NCBI GenBank assembly: GCA_910577205.1 | Contig: CAJTMA010000005.1 | Span: 1-64,000 of the forward strand | Direction of reading: 5' to 3' | DNA: 64,000 nt | Source: an uncultured Alphaproteobacteria bacterium | GTDB taxonomy: Bacteria; Pseudomonadota; Alphaproteobacteria; RF32; CAG-239 | In this document: positions 24,224-32,537 of the stretch, piece by piece | Layout of the letters: each line of letters begins with the position of its first letter | Numbering within the stretch: position 1 is the stretch's first letter | Notes under the pieces: generated by a model | The model's input: only the letters and a program-made list of their open reading frames with translations | What the model was told of the DNA's origin: nothing | Database searches by the model: none | Program-made: the position numbers and the translations under genes

Positions 24224-24865
24224 CTATACGACAATATAATCCACAAAAATCCCCGGAATAGTCACCATATTGGCATCCAGGCATCCTTCAACCAGTTCGT
24301 CTGCTTCGACAATAACCGTTTTCGCAGCAGTCGCCATCACCAAATTAAAATTACGGGTCGTCCCTTCCAAATAGATATTGCCATATTTGTCAGCTTTCGT
24401 GCCATACAACAAAGCAAAATCCGCTCCCAGAGGCTTTTCAAACAAATAGGACTTTCCCTCAATTTCCATCAGTTGTTTGCCTTCTTCTACCGGCGTTCCG
24501 ATTCCGGTCGGGGTCAACACGCCGCCCAAACCAGCGCCGGCTGCCCTGATTTTTTCCACCAAAGTCCCCATCGGTGTCAAAACAACCTCAATCTCACCAT
24601 CATGCATCTGCTTTCCTGTTTCAGGATTCGTTCCGATATGGGCAACAATGGCTTTTTTCACCCGGCGGTTAACCACCAGCTTGCCGCGATCACTGTCTGG
24701 ATACGAGGTATCATTGGCAATTAAAGTCAAACCGCTGGTTCCGTTTTTAAGCATTTCTTCAATTACTTTGGTCGGCGAACCGCATTTCAAAAAACCGCCT
24801 ATCATAATTGACACATCATTTCCGATAAGCTTGCCCGCCTCCGCGGCCGAAATAATTTTCTTCAC
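24224..24865 (-). CDS. scoA: 3-oxoacid CoA-transferase subunit A
   Basis: 213 residues from a GTG at 24865 (AAGGAA about 10 bases upstream). The N-terminus KKIISAAEAGKLIGNDVSI and MIGGFLKCGSPTKVI match the alpha subunit, followed by GTLVEKIRAAGAGLGGVLTPTGIGT and GTKADKYGNIYLEGTTRNFN. It pairs with subunit B directly downstream. The enzyme feeds ketone bodies or short acids into acyl-CoA metabolism in the cytoplasm. Confidence 0.9.
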   Translation of the reverse strand: MKKIISAAEAGKLIGNDVSIMIGGFLKCGSPTKVIEEMLKNGTSGLTLIANDTSYPDSDRGKLVVNRRVKKAIVAHIGTNPETGKQMHDGEIEVVLTPMGTLVEKIRAAGAGLGGVLTPTGIGTPVEEGKQLMEIEGKSYLFEKPLGADFALLYGTKADKYGNIYLEGTTRNFNLVMATAAKTVIVEADELVEGCLDANMVTIPGIFVDYIVV

Positions 24866-24975
24866 TGTATATATTTCCTTACTTAAAATCGGGAGCATTA
24901 TAGCAAAAAAAATCCAAAAGTACAGCCCTTAATCATTACCTTATAATTTATTTTTGTCCTTTTGTCAAATTTAAC

Positions 24976-25012
24976 TTGTTTTAGTATAAAAATCGTGCTA
25001 TAAAAATAGCAC
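24976..25012 (+). promoter_or_regulatory. Promoter with overlapping operator-like dyad
   Basis: TTGTTT (24976-24981), 17 bp, TATAAA (24999-25004) preceded by TGC. A perfect 7-bp dyad GTGCTAT-AAAA-ATAGCAC (24995-25012) covers the -10, a typical place for a repressor site. It lies about 95 bp before the 25107 gene. Confidence 0.5.
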
Positions 25013-25106
25013 AAAACAATTATTATGGAATACGATTATAAACATCAGGCAACTAGCCTTTCCATACATTGTTTTTTAGTATAAACCCTTAAAAAAAATA
25101 AAAAAT

Positions 25107-25835
25107 ATGGAAAAAAATTTTTTGGCAAGAGTTGCCGAACTGACTGACATGAACGTGAACGAACTCGCAGCAATGCCCTATCGCCAGGTGATTAACTCTG
25201 TAGTCCTTCCCCAAATTCTCTACCCGACCGGACAAGACACCCGCGGCTGGCGCATCGGAGAAAACTACATGGATCTCATGGCCGAATTTGGCACAAAATG
25301 CTGGCTTCGTGACAACTTCACCGGTGAAATAATGCTGGAAATCGCTCTGCAAAGACTTTCCAAAGGCGCAGTTCTTCATGAAGCCCACAGCTTCAAAGTC
25401 CTGCCCCAAGCCTACTGGAAATACTCCGCGATGGGCGACCAGCCGGGCTTGATGACAGACATCTGCTGGAAGTTTTTGCAAGCTCAGGCACATACTTGCT
25501 ACCAAGCAAAACTCACCAAAGAACACATCACCAAAATCGTGTTCGGTCTGCTAGACCATCTGGACGAGGACGGAAACGAGCTCAACGGCTATATGCTGAA
25601 ATATGCTCATTCCCATACCAACCCCAAGGAAGTCTATCAATGGGCATGGCAATTCGCTGTCGATCATTTCTCTTTTGAGGAAATGTACGAGCACTTTGCC
25701 ACGCCAGAAAGCTGGCAGCGTTTTATCCTCTTTTTCAAAGAGAATAAAAGCAAAATTCAAAAATCCGACTTCTGCCGCCGTATAGGCGTTTCGGGTTTCT
25801 GGAACAAATACAAAACATGGAAAAGACTGAACTAA
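25107..25835 (+). CDS. Hypothetical cytoplasmic protein, possibly foreign
   Basis: 242 residues with no signal peptide or membrane segment, rich in Trp, His and aromatic residues (GWRIGENYMDLMAEFG, HEAHSFKVLPQAYW, YQWAWQFAVDHFSFEEMY). I recognise no family. No SD precedes the ATG; the upstream 20 bases are almost all A, as for the WG-repeat gene at 3541. Codons end mostly in C, unlike its neighbours. Both points suggest transfer from a bacterium with other translation signals. A terminator follows. Confidence 0.65.
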   Translation: MEKNFLARVAELTDMNVNELAAMPYRQVINSVVLPQILYPTGQDTRGWRIGENYMDLMAEFGTKCWLRDNFTGEIMLEIALQRLSKGAVLHEAHSFKVLPQAYWKYSAMGDQPGLMTDICWKFLQAQAHTCYQAKLTKEHITKIVFGLLDHLDEDGNELNGYMLKYAHSHTNPKEVYQWAWQFAVDHFSFEEMYEHFATPESWQRFILFFKENKSKIQKSDFCRRIGVSGFWNKYKTWKRLN

Positions 25836-25855
25836 CTCTCTTTTCCTCTAATAAA

Positions 25856-25884
25856 AAATGCCTCGATTTTCGAGGCATTTTTTT
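25856..25884. terminator. Terminator after the 25107 gene
   Basis: AAATGCCTCG-ATTTT-CGAGGCATTT with a seven-base T-run; an A-run on the other side makes it usable for both strands. Confidence 0.85.
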
Positions 25885-25898
25885 GTGTGAGGCCCTAA

Positions 25899-26804
25899 TC
25901 AAAACTTCAGCACTGGTCTGACAGAGGCGTTGCTATCCTTCCCGTTACATGATCTAAGACCATTACTCATATAGACCACCCATGCATTAAGACCATTCTG
26001 AGTAGAAGACCAAAGAGCATTCCCTACAGCAGTAAACTTAGTTCCGGGAACAAGAGTCGGCACATTTTGGAGGGACGTATTGAGCATTGCTTTCTGCTCA
26101 TAAATCCTCATTATATCTCTCATACTGGGCAGAAACCATTTTGTCTTTTTGCAAAAATCTTTAGTACATCCAGCTGGCTGAAAATTATTGGCTGTTGTTG
26201 CAGCAGGTGTGCCGCCACAGTCACTCCCACAAGCCAATATGGCATTTGTATTGGAACGACCATCGACACCACAACTAACATTACTAGCTGGATAAGAAAC
26301 CTCACCAGAGGGAATTACCGAAGTATTACAGTTCTGTAAATCAGGAATCTTATAAGCCTTATTAGCCCACGTCATAACCATCTCCCCTGTCACATCATCT
26401 TTAACCTCAACCAAAGCCATCGCCAAACGATTTCCTGCATCAAAGACAACACCCATTGGTGTTTTACCTGTAACTTTAGAGTTTGTAACTGTGCCGTCAG
26501 TATAAATGATAGCCCCATTGCTAACATTTTGAACCACACCATCCATCTCATTATCGGTATTTGTATCAGTATCTTTATCTGCTTCACCAGATGCTGCGGC
26601 AACGCCGCAGAACACCTGGCTGTCATCTGAAAGCGCAAACGGACAACGCAAAACCGGATTCCCGCCACAGTCTGCCTTCTTCATCGTGTAACCCATCTGC
26701 TTACATGTTGGCGGAACGGCACAGGTTGTTGCTTGCGCTTCATTACAGGAGAAAGCCGCCATGAGCAGCACCGCTCCTCCTAATAATTTACTTCTCATAC
26801 TCAT
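25899..26804 (-). CDS. Cys-rich secreted protein with DUF1566-like domain
   Basis: 301 residues. Signal peptide (about 1-25, ending AQA). The mature N-terminus CAVPPTCKQMGYT ... LRCPF ... FC resembles those at 151-654 and 27219-28154. A Thr/Asp-rich linker (DKDTDTNTDNEMDG) leads to a C-terminal domain with KTKWFLPSMRDIMRIYEQ and LWSSTQNGLNAWVVYMSNG ... SVRPVLKF, the W-S-S-T ... R-P-V pattern of DUF1566/Lcl-type, C-type-lectin-like adhesive domains. An envelope or secreted adhesin role is likely but inferred. SD AAGGAG precedes the ATG. Confidence 0.75.
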   Translation of the reverse strand: MSMRSKLLGGAVLLMAAFSCNEAQATTCAVPPTCKQMGYTMKKADCGGNPVLRCPFALSDDSQVFCGVAAASGEADKDTDTNTDNEMDGVVQNVSNGAIIYTDGTVTNSKVTGKTPMGVVFDAGNRLAMALVEVKDDVTGEMVMTWANKAYKIPDLQNCNTSVIPSGEVSYPASNVSCGVDGRSNTNAILACGSDCGGTPAATTANNFQPAGCTKDFCKKTKWFLPSMRDIMRIYEQKAMLNTSLQNVPTLVPGTKFTAVGNALWSSTQNGLNAWVVYMSNGLRSCNGKDSNASVRPVLKF

Positions 26805-27218
26805 TTCTTTTCTCCTTTTTTAGTTTCTCCACCATCCGTCATGCTGAACGTAGTGAAGCATCCAACGCTCAAACGGCACTATCTCAATCTTACCAGCCCA
26901 TTCCTCCAACCTCACTCCTCATACAACCTAACAAATGTCATAGCGAGGAGCGCCCGAACGTCAGGAGCGGGTGCGACGTGGCTATCCCGGCAAATTTATA
27001 AGACTTATCTCAGCCTCACCTACCACCCCGCCAAAACGGCACTGTCTCAACCTTGCGGCTGCTTCAACATAGATTCTTCGTCGCTCTGCTCCTCAGAATG
27101 CCCCACACAACGGGGACAAAATGTCATCACGCCCATTTTTTCTTTGTCATTCCGGCCTCCGAGCCGGAATCCAGGTTAACAACAAAGCAACACCTATCGC
27201 ACCCGACGTTCGGGTCAC
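26805..27218. repeat. Gene-free mosaic of short dispersed repeats
   Basis: No gene is visible. The stretch contains several short repeat cores: TGCTGAACGTAGTGAAGCA, GCGAGGAGCGCCCGAACGTC, ATTCTTCGTCGCTCTGCTCC (also at the window start) and the palindrome CCGGCCTCCGAGCCGG next to GAATCCAGG. These look like palindromic intergenic repeats of the kind seen in Rickettsiales and related genomes. They lie between two Cys-rich secreted protein genes. Confidence 0.6.
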
Positions 27219-28154
27219 CTACCGCCCAACCAAACAGCGCAGCGCCCCGTTACACCAGTAATTATCCAAATCCCGATAACCTACCGCGCAACCAATGTCG
27301 CAATACTTCTTCGAACACTCTTCATACTCACAAACAACGCCGGCCGGACAACTCGCCAAACTGCATCTGTTTGAACAGGTCTTGCATTCCTTGTAATACT
27401 TAATGCCGTTCATCTGACAATAATCACTCGACGAGGATGGCCCTAAATCTGAACAAGTTAACGTATAACCTGGCTTACATTCACAGGCCGTATATTTGGT
27501 TGTCCCGTTTTTGGTACAGCCTGTCCCTTTACCCTGCTGGTTTATCCCTATGCAAACCTCAGAATAACTTGCCGGACAGACACACTCAGCATAACGCGTC
27601 ACGCCACCCGATGAACAAGTCTTTCCTCTGTCGCTTAACGGAGATGGTGTAACCTGTGGAGCTGTGCAGCTGGTAATCGGAAACAAATCAGGATCACAAT
27701 AACAAAGATACTTGCCACCACAGGAATCTTTGCTTCTCGTCAAAGGGTATGTGCAAGTAACACTATCATAATCCTTAGGACAACAGTCCTTAAAATAAGA
27801 GGAATTATAAGGGCATATATCTGCCCGAACACCATTCGGACAGGAAGTCATTTTATAACCTTCCTTAATACAGCTCTTATCTGACAAATCTTCAAACTCA
27901 ACGCCTCCGCTAAAAATTTGCGCCCCGTCATTTGTAATAAAATGAACCTTAGCCACTTTATAAGCAGAAACAGGCAGACGGCTTCTGCCGCCTGCCAATG
28001 ATAAGGTTTCAAATGCTTGGCTTTGATTTAGTTGTGTGAGGTGTGGGTATGACCAAAGTTTAAACTCCGGAGAAACCGTTAAAGCCAAAGCTTCGACGGT
28101 AACGGCTGTTACTGCCAGAGCAGATAAGCTAGAAAGAAGACCGACTTTCATCAT
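27219..28154 (-). CDS. Large Cys-rich secreted protein
   Basis: 311 residues: signal peptide (about 1-23), an N-terminal segment without Cys, then about 30 cysteines in repeated units such as CVCPASYSEVCIG, CECKPGYTLTCSD and CKTCSNRCSLASCPAG. The segment SCIKEGYKMTSC...ICPYNSSYFKDC repeats the module found in the proteins at 151 and 25899. The units resemble disulfide-rich EGF-like or variant surface protein repeats, but I cannot assign a family. It is probably extracellular; oxidising folding would be required. SD AGAGAGG is present. Confidence 0.75.
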   Translation of the reverse strand: MMKVGLLSSLSALAVTAVTVEALALTVSPEFKLWSYPHLTQLNQSQAFETLSLAGGRSRLPVSAYKVAKVHFITNDGAQIFSGGVEFEDLSDKSCIKEGYKMTSCPNGVRADICPYNSSYFKDCCPKDYDSVTCTYPLTRSKDSCGGKYLCYCDPDLFPITSCTAPQVTPSPLSDRGKTCSSGGVTRYAECVCPASYSEVCIGINQQGKGTGCTKNGTTKYTACECKPGYTLTCSDLGPSSSSDYCQMNGIKYYKECKTCSNRCSLASCPAGVVCEYEECSKKYCDIGCAVGYRDLDNYWCNGALRCLVGR

Positions 28155-28734
28155 ACACCTCTCTTATAACTGAAACCATATCAGTTATAAGGTTACCACG
28201 CCTCTTGCAATCTGTCAAGCATGTATGAGAGGTATGTTTTTGTTAGTCTAAAAAGAATAGATATTTAGATGTAAAAAACCCGGGAAATTTCCCGGGAATA
28301 TGGATGAAGAGTTAGTCGAGCAAAATGAGTCGAAGGTTGCCGACAAGCAATAAATCCGCCTGAATTGACTAAAACATAGCCCCTATTTGGGGCTTTTTTC
28401 ATATATCTTCACATTGCTTAATATAAAAAAGTGGGACAAGAGTGGGACAAAATGGAAATAGAACCATCAAGCACAACTAAAAAAACATTAAGAGCAAAAC
28501 AAAAGCCCTTGATTTTCAAGGGCTTAATTGGTGGGAGTTGAGAGAGTCTAGAAGAAAAAACTAAACGATTTTAGTTTTTTCTACGAAGACCCTGGCTTTT
28601 AATAATGAGTGAGTACAGCGGCAGCAAGCGAAACGAATTCATAAAAGCCCGGAACCTCTTACATTTTGCGATTTGATTTCATCAATCGCAAAATGGCAAC
28701 TCCATAAAAAAAAGCCACCTTACGGTGGCTTAAT
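28155..28734. other. Gene-free region with hairpins and a tRNA-Val 3' fragment
   Basis: No complete gene. Contents: palindrome CCCGGGAAATTTCCCGGG (28279-28296); terminator AGCCCC-TATTT-GGGGCT with T-run (28378-28399), which could end an unidentified short plus-strand RNA from about 28300; tandem GTGGGACAA at about 28434-28450; a hairpin AAGCCCTTG/CAAGGGCTT at 28504-28524 followed by a copy of the tRNA-Val 3' end (28524-28544); and an imperfect 20-bp inverted repeat around GAAAAAACTAAA/TTTAGTTTTTTC (28546-28592). Confidence 0.6.
28524..28544 (-). repeat. tRNA-Val 3'-end duplicate, probable attachment-site remnant
   Basis: TTAATTGGTGGGAGTTGAGAG repeats the 3' end of the tRNA-Val gene at 28731-28750, including the CCA and the bases after it; each copy is preceded by its own terminator-like hairpin. 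A duplicated tRNA 3' end is the usual footprint of an integrated element. Confidence 0.6.
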
Positions 28735-28810
28735 TGGTGGGAGTTGAGAGGTTCGAACTCCCGACCCTCTCGGTGTAAACGAGATGCTCTTCCAGCTGAG
28801 CTAAACTCCC
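28735..28810 (-). tRNA. tRNA-Val (TAC)
   Basis: Minus-strand cloverleaf with acceptor GGGAGTT/AACTCCC, D-arm AGCTCAGCTGGAAGAGC, anticodon TAC in TCTCG-TTTACAC-CGAGA, T-arm GGGAGTTCGAACCTC and an encoded CCA. A hairpin GCCACC/GGTGGC with a T-run follows as terminator (about 28711-28731). It lies downstream of hupB as in many Alphaproteobacteria. Confidence 0.96.
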
Positions 28811-28984
28811 ATTAACCTTACGAAAAAACTTATACACTTCCTAAAATAATTAATCAAGCAAAAAATATCAAAAAAATAAACTTTTTAACAAAATCTATAT
28901 ATATCAATAAATTGCTTAAACAATTTTCTTTATCTACACAATAATTTCCTAACAAATTGAGGTCTCCGGTAAAGCACATAAAAA

Positions 28985-29060
28985 AGTGAGCCGGATTTCG
29001 GCTCACTAATCGTGCAATAATATTGCTGATAACTAATAAAAAGAGCCGGAACTCCGGCCC
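28985..29060 (-). terminator. Two consecutive terminator hairpins after hupB
   Basis: GCCGG/CCGGC stem at 29045-29058 and AGTGAGCCG/CGGCTCACT at 28985-29007, each followed by T-runs on the minus strand. The rest of 28811-28984 is AT-rich with no visible signal. Confidence 0.7.
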
Positions 29061-29070
29061 TTTCTTATAA

Positions 29071-29343
29071 TTAGTTAACAGAGTCAACCAATACTTTACC
29101 AGCTTTGAATTTCGGCTGATTGCGAGCCGGAATGTTGATGGTTTGGCCAGTGCGAGGATTGCGGCCGGTGGTAGCAGAACGTTTAGAAACGGCAAAAGTA
29201 CCAAAACCAACCAGGCGAACTTCGTCACCAGATTTCAGAGCAGAAGAGATAGAAGCTACAAAAGCGTCAACAGCTTTAGCTGCGTCAGTTTTTGTTAAGC
29301 CAGTTTCGTTAGCAATGCTAGAAATGAGTTCATTTTTATTCAC
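29071..29343 (-). CDS. hupB: DNA-binding protein HU
   Basis: 90-residue nucleoid protein that bends DNA. Complete HU pattern: MNKNELISSIANETGLTK, VRLVGFGTFAVSKRSATTGRNP with the arm that enters the minor groove, and FKAGKVLVDSV at the end. The start codon is GTG with GAGGGAG upstream. It lies downstream of lon, the standard alphaproteobacterial order. It probably has its own transcript because a terminator-like stem separates it from lon. Confidence 0.97.
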   Translation of the reverse strand: MNKNELISSIANETGLTKTDAAKAVDAFVASISSALKSGDEVRLVGFGTFAVSKRSATTGRNPRTGQTINIPARNQPKFKAGKVLVDSVN

Positions 29344-29603
29344 GGTGAGGACTCCCTCTAATTATAAGTTATAAACCAATATAACAGCACATCGCTGCTA
29401 TGCGAAAATTTAAGCCTGAAAAATTTTTCAAGTCAAACGAAAACAAGGCCTTACACCCAGAAAAACCATATTTTCCTCTATTTTTTGATATTTTATACCC
29501 CAAATTTAATAAATTTATGCACTTATTCACAGCTAAACCGCAGTCAGCAACCATTTCCGCCGATTCTGAATCTCCAAAAAACGAGTCTGCTCCATAACAA
29601 AAA

Positions 29604-29623
29604 CCCGGAGTCTGAACCCCGGG
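29604..29623 (-). terminator. Terminator after lon
   Basis: CCCGG ... CCGGG stem with a T-rich minus-strand tail (TTTTTGTT) just downstream of the lon stop codon. Confidence 0.6.
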
Positions 29624-29644
29624 CTTTTGTGTTGAAAGACATAA

Positions 29645-31990
29645 TTATTTTTTGGCCTTTTCTTTAGCAGGCTTCTTTTTATCAGCCAAAGCTATCTTTA
29701 AGACTTCCGACACTTCTGATACAGGAATGATTTTCATGCCTTCTTTGACATTATCGGGAATCTCTGCCAAATCTTTCTCATTTTCTTTGGGAATAATCAC
29801 AGTCTTAATCCCACCACGCAGAGCAGAAAGCAGCTTTTCCTTTAATCCGCCAATCGGCAGAACCCGTCCTTGCAGTGTAATTTCCCCGGTCATAGCCACA
29901 TCTTTGCGCACCGGTGTTTTAGTCAATACCGACACCAGTGTGGTATACATTGCAATACCTGCGGATGGCCCGTCTTTCGGTGTAGCTCCCTCCGGCACAT
30001 GGATATGGATATCCGTCTTCTCAAAAACTTCAGGATTAATCCCCAAATCTTTAGAATGAGCGCGAACCACAGAATAAGCTGTTTCAATAGATTCTTTCAT
30101 CACTTCGCCCAGCTTACCTGTCTGTGTGATTTTGCCTTTGCCCGGCATATCCACCGCTTCAATAAACAAGATATCGCCGCCGACTTCAGTCCACGCTAAC
30201 CCGGTTGTTACCCCGATATGATCCTGCTGTTCGGCCTCGCCAAAGCTGTAACGTTTGATACCGAGATATTTGTCCAGGTTTTTGGCGTTAACTTCCAGCT
30301 GCTTCTTTTGACCTTTAGACAGCAAAATTTCTTTAACAGCCTTACGGGCAATCGTAGATAATTCCCGCTCCAGATTACGCACACCGGCTTCTCTGGTATA
30401 ATAGCGGATAATATCGCGAATAGCTTCCTCTTTAATGGTCAGCTCATCTTTTTTAACAGCATTCTCAGCAAAAATCTTCGGTATCAAATGCCGCTTGGCA
30501 ATCTCAATCTTCTCATCTTCGGTATAACCGGACAAGCGGATAATCTCCATACGGTCCAGCAACGGCCGCGGCATATCCAACGAATTGGCGGTTGTCACAA
30601 ACATCACATCCGACAAATCATAATCAACTTCCAGATAATGGTCATTGAAACAGGTGTTTTGTTCCGGATCTAACACTTCCAAAAGCGCAGAACTCGGATC
30701 ACCACGCCAGTCATTACCCAGCTTGTCGATTTCATCCAGCAAAAACAGCGGATTGGATGTCCCGGCTTTTTTCATACCTTTAATCATCTTACCTGGCATA
30801 GAGCCGATATATGTCCGACGATGTCCGCGAATTTCCGCTTCATCTCGCATACCTCCCAACGAAGTGCGCACAAAACTGCGCCCGGTTGCTTTGGCAATAG
30901 ATTTACCAAGAGAAGTCTTACCCACGCCCGGAGGCCCGACTAAGCACAAAATCGGCCCTTTGACCTTATCCGCACGGGCTTGCACAGCCAAATACTCAAC
31001 AATGCGTTCTTTGACTTTATCCAAACCATAATGGTCTTTTTCCAAAACTTCCATTGCTTTGGAAATATCTTTATTGACCTTGGAACGTTTTTTCCAAGGA
31101 ATATCCAACAACCAATCCAGATAGTTGCGAATGACTGTTGCCTCTGACGACATACCGCTCATATTTTTGAGCTTTTTCACTTCAGCCAGAGCTTTGTCTT
31201 TTGCCTCTTTAGAAAGTTTTGTTTTCTCAATTCTGGCCAGATAATCGCTGATTTCGCCTTCTTCGTCATTATCGCCGAGTTCTTTCTGAATAGCTTTCAT
31301 TTGCTCGTTCAGGTAATATTCTTTCTGGCTTTTTTCCATCTGCTTTTTGACGCGGGTTTTAATTTTATTTTCCACTTCAAGCAATGTCAGTTCCGTATCC
31401 ATAAAACCAAGGATTTTCTCAAAACGTTCCTTTAGTGTCCGCCCTTCCAGCAAAGCCTGTTTGTCATTGATTTTCAGAGCCAAATGCGAAGCTATCGTAT
31501 CAGCCAGCTTGCTGTTGTCTTCAATCTGATTAACCGAAACCAACACTTCCGGCGGAGTCTTTTTTGACAGTTTGACATATTCTTCAAACTGCGACAAAAC
31601 CGCGCGAACAAGCGCTTCCAATTCCGTATCGTTTTCCACCGCGTCTGGAAGGATTTCGGCCTGAACTTCCATATAATCAGGATTTTTAAGGAATTTGGTA
31701 ATTTTAACCCGTTCCATACCTTCAATCAAAACTTTAACAGTACCGTCCGGCAGTTTTAACATTTGCAAAACAGTGCCCACAGTCCCCACATGAAACACAT
31801 CATCAGATGTCGGGTCTTCCGTTGCCGCATTTTTCTGAGTCGCCAGAATAATGTTTTGATCTTTATCAACCACGTCCTGCAACGCGCGGATAGACTTCTC
31901 GCGCCCGACAAACAGCGGCACAATCATTTTCGGATAAACCACAATGTCACGAAGCGGAAGTACCGGATAGGTGTTTTTCTTACCAGCCAT
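29645..31990 (-). CDS. lon: ATP-dependent protease Lon
   Basis: 781-residue AAA+ serine protease degrading misfolded and regulatory proteins. N-terminal substrate domain (YPVLPLRDIVVYP onward), Walker A GPPGVGKTS at about 352-360, Walker B FLLDEIDK, then the C-terminal protease domain with catalytic Ser676 (KDGPSAGIAM) and Lys719 (GGLKEK). The length is typical and all sites look intact. The Lys-rich C-terminus KKKPAKEKAKK is common in Alphaproteobacteria. A sigma-70 promoter is visible upstream. Confidence 0.98.
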   Translation of the reverse strand: MAGKKNTYPVLPLRDIVVYPKMIVPLFVGREKSIRALQDVVDKDQNIILATQKNAATEDPTSDDVFHVGTVGTVLQMLKLPDGTVKVLIEGMERVKITKFLKNPDYMEVQAEILPDAVENDTELEALVRAVLSQFEEYVKLSKKTPPEVLVSVNQIEDNSKLADTIASHLALKINDKQALLEGRTLKERFEKILGFMDTELTLLEVENKIKTRVKKQMEKSQKEYYLNEQMKAIQKELGDNDEEGEISDYLARIEKTKLSKEAKDKALAEVKKLKNMSGMSSEATVIRNYLDWLLDIPWKKRSKVNKDISKAMEVLEKDHYGLDKVKERIVEYLAVQARADKVKGPILCLVGPPGVGKTSLGKSIAKATGRSFVRTSLGGMRDEAEIRGHRRTYIGSMPGKMIKGMKKAGTSNPLFLLDEIDKLGNDWRGDPSSALLEVLDPEQNTCFNDHYLEVDYDLSDVMFVTTANSLDMPRPLLDRMEIIRLSGYTEDEKIEIAKRHLIPKIFAENAVKKDELTIKEEAIRDIIRYYTREAGVRNLERELSTIARKAVKEILLSKGQKKQLEVNAKNLDKYLGIKRYSFGEAEQQDHIGVTTGLAWTEVGGDILFIEAVDMPGKGKITQTGKLGEVMKESIETAYSVVRAHSKDLGINPEVFEKTDIHIHVPEGATPKDGPSAGIAMYTTLVSVLTKTPVRKDVAMTGEITLQGRVLPIGGLKEKLLSALRGGIKTVIIPKENEKDLAEIPDNVKEGMKIIPVSEVSEVLKIALADKKKPAKEKAKK

Positions 31991-32024
31991 TTCAAATCCT
32001 CACATGTTATCTGTTACTGTGTTA

Positions 32025-32053
32025 TATATAAGGAAACTTTATCCAAACGACAA
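32025..32053 (-). promoter_or_regulatory. Promoter of lon
   Basis: Minus-strand TTGTCG (32048-32053), 17-bp spacer, TATATA (32025-32030), about 35 bp before the lon ATG. I see no convincing heat-shock (sigma-32) match. The remainder up to 32275 is AT-rich with no clear signal beyond SD GGAG for the next gene. Confidence 0.6.
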
Positions 32054-32275
32054 TAGACGGTCATGGAAATATATAAAACTTTTTGCATATTTCCTTTCCC
32101 GCGGCAATGATTAAAAGCTTTAATCCACAGCGACATCTCAAATCAACCTCCCTGCCCGGCAATTTATCAACCGCTGTGGGGAACTCATTCTTGTTATTTA
32201 AATTTAAAAATAATAATATATTATCAAAATTAATTATGAAATTCGAATTAAGCTAAAAATCCGGAGAATTTTTTT

Positions 32276-32533
32276 ATGCCTTTCAAAAAACATTCTGCTT
32301 CCGGCGATGAAATCACCGTCGACATCTCGGTAACGCTCGGCACAGCCGACCTGCGCGTCCAACAGCTGTTAAAACTTGGGCGCGGCGCAGTGGTTGAACT
32401 TGACCGCGATGTTAATGACTATGTTGACATCTACGCCAATAACATCCTTATCGGACACGGCGAAGTAGTCATCACTGAAAACGAAACCATCGGTATTTCC
32501 ATTACGGACATTGTCAAAAAATCACAAAGATAA
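32276..32533 (+). CDS. fliN: FliN-like flagellar switch (SpoA) domain protein
   Basis: 85 residues that are essentially one SpoA domain: VDISVTLGTADLRVQQLLKL, GAVVELDRDVNDYVDIYANN, ILIGHGEVVITENETIGI. This is the C-terminal part of FliN/FliY, which forms the cytoplasmic C-ring of the flagellar motor. CCGGAG lies upstream. No other flagellar gene occurs in the window; downstream genes are for lipid A. The symbol is by resemblance. It may be true FliN of a motile cell or a retained orphan. Confidence 0.8.
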   Translation: MPFKKHSASGDEITVDISVTLGTADLRVQQLLKLGRGAVVELDRDVNDYVDIYANNILIGHGEVVITENETIGISITDIVKKSQR

Positions 32534-32537
32534 GCCT

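Noticed and set aside
29361..29366. TATAAT as the -10 of hupB
   Set aside because: The transcript would start inside the SD, so it is too close to the start codon to be used for this leadered gene.
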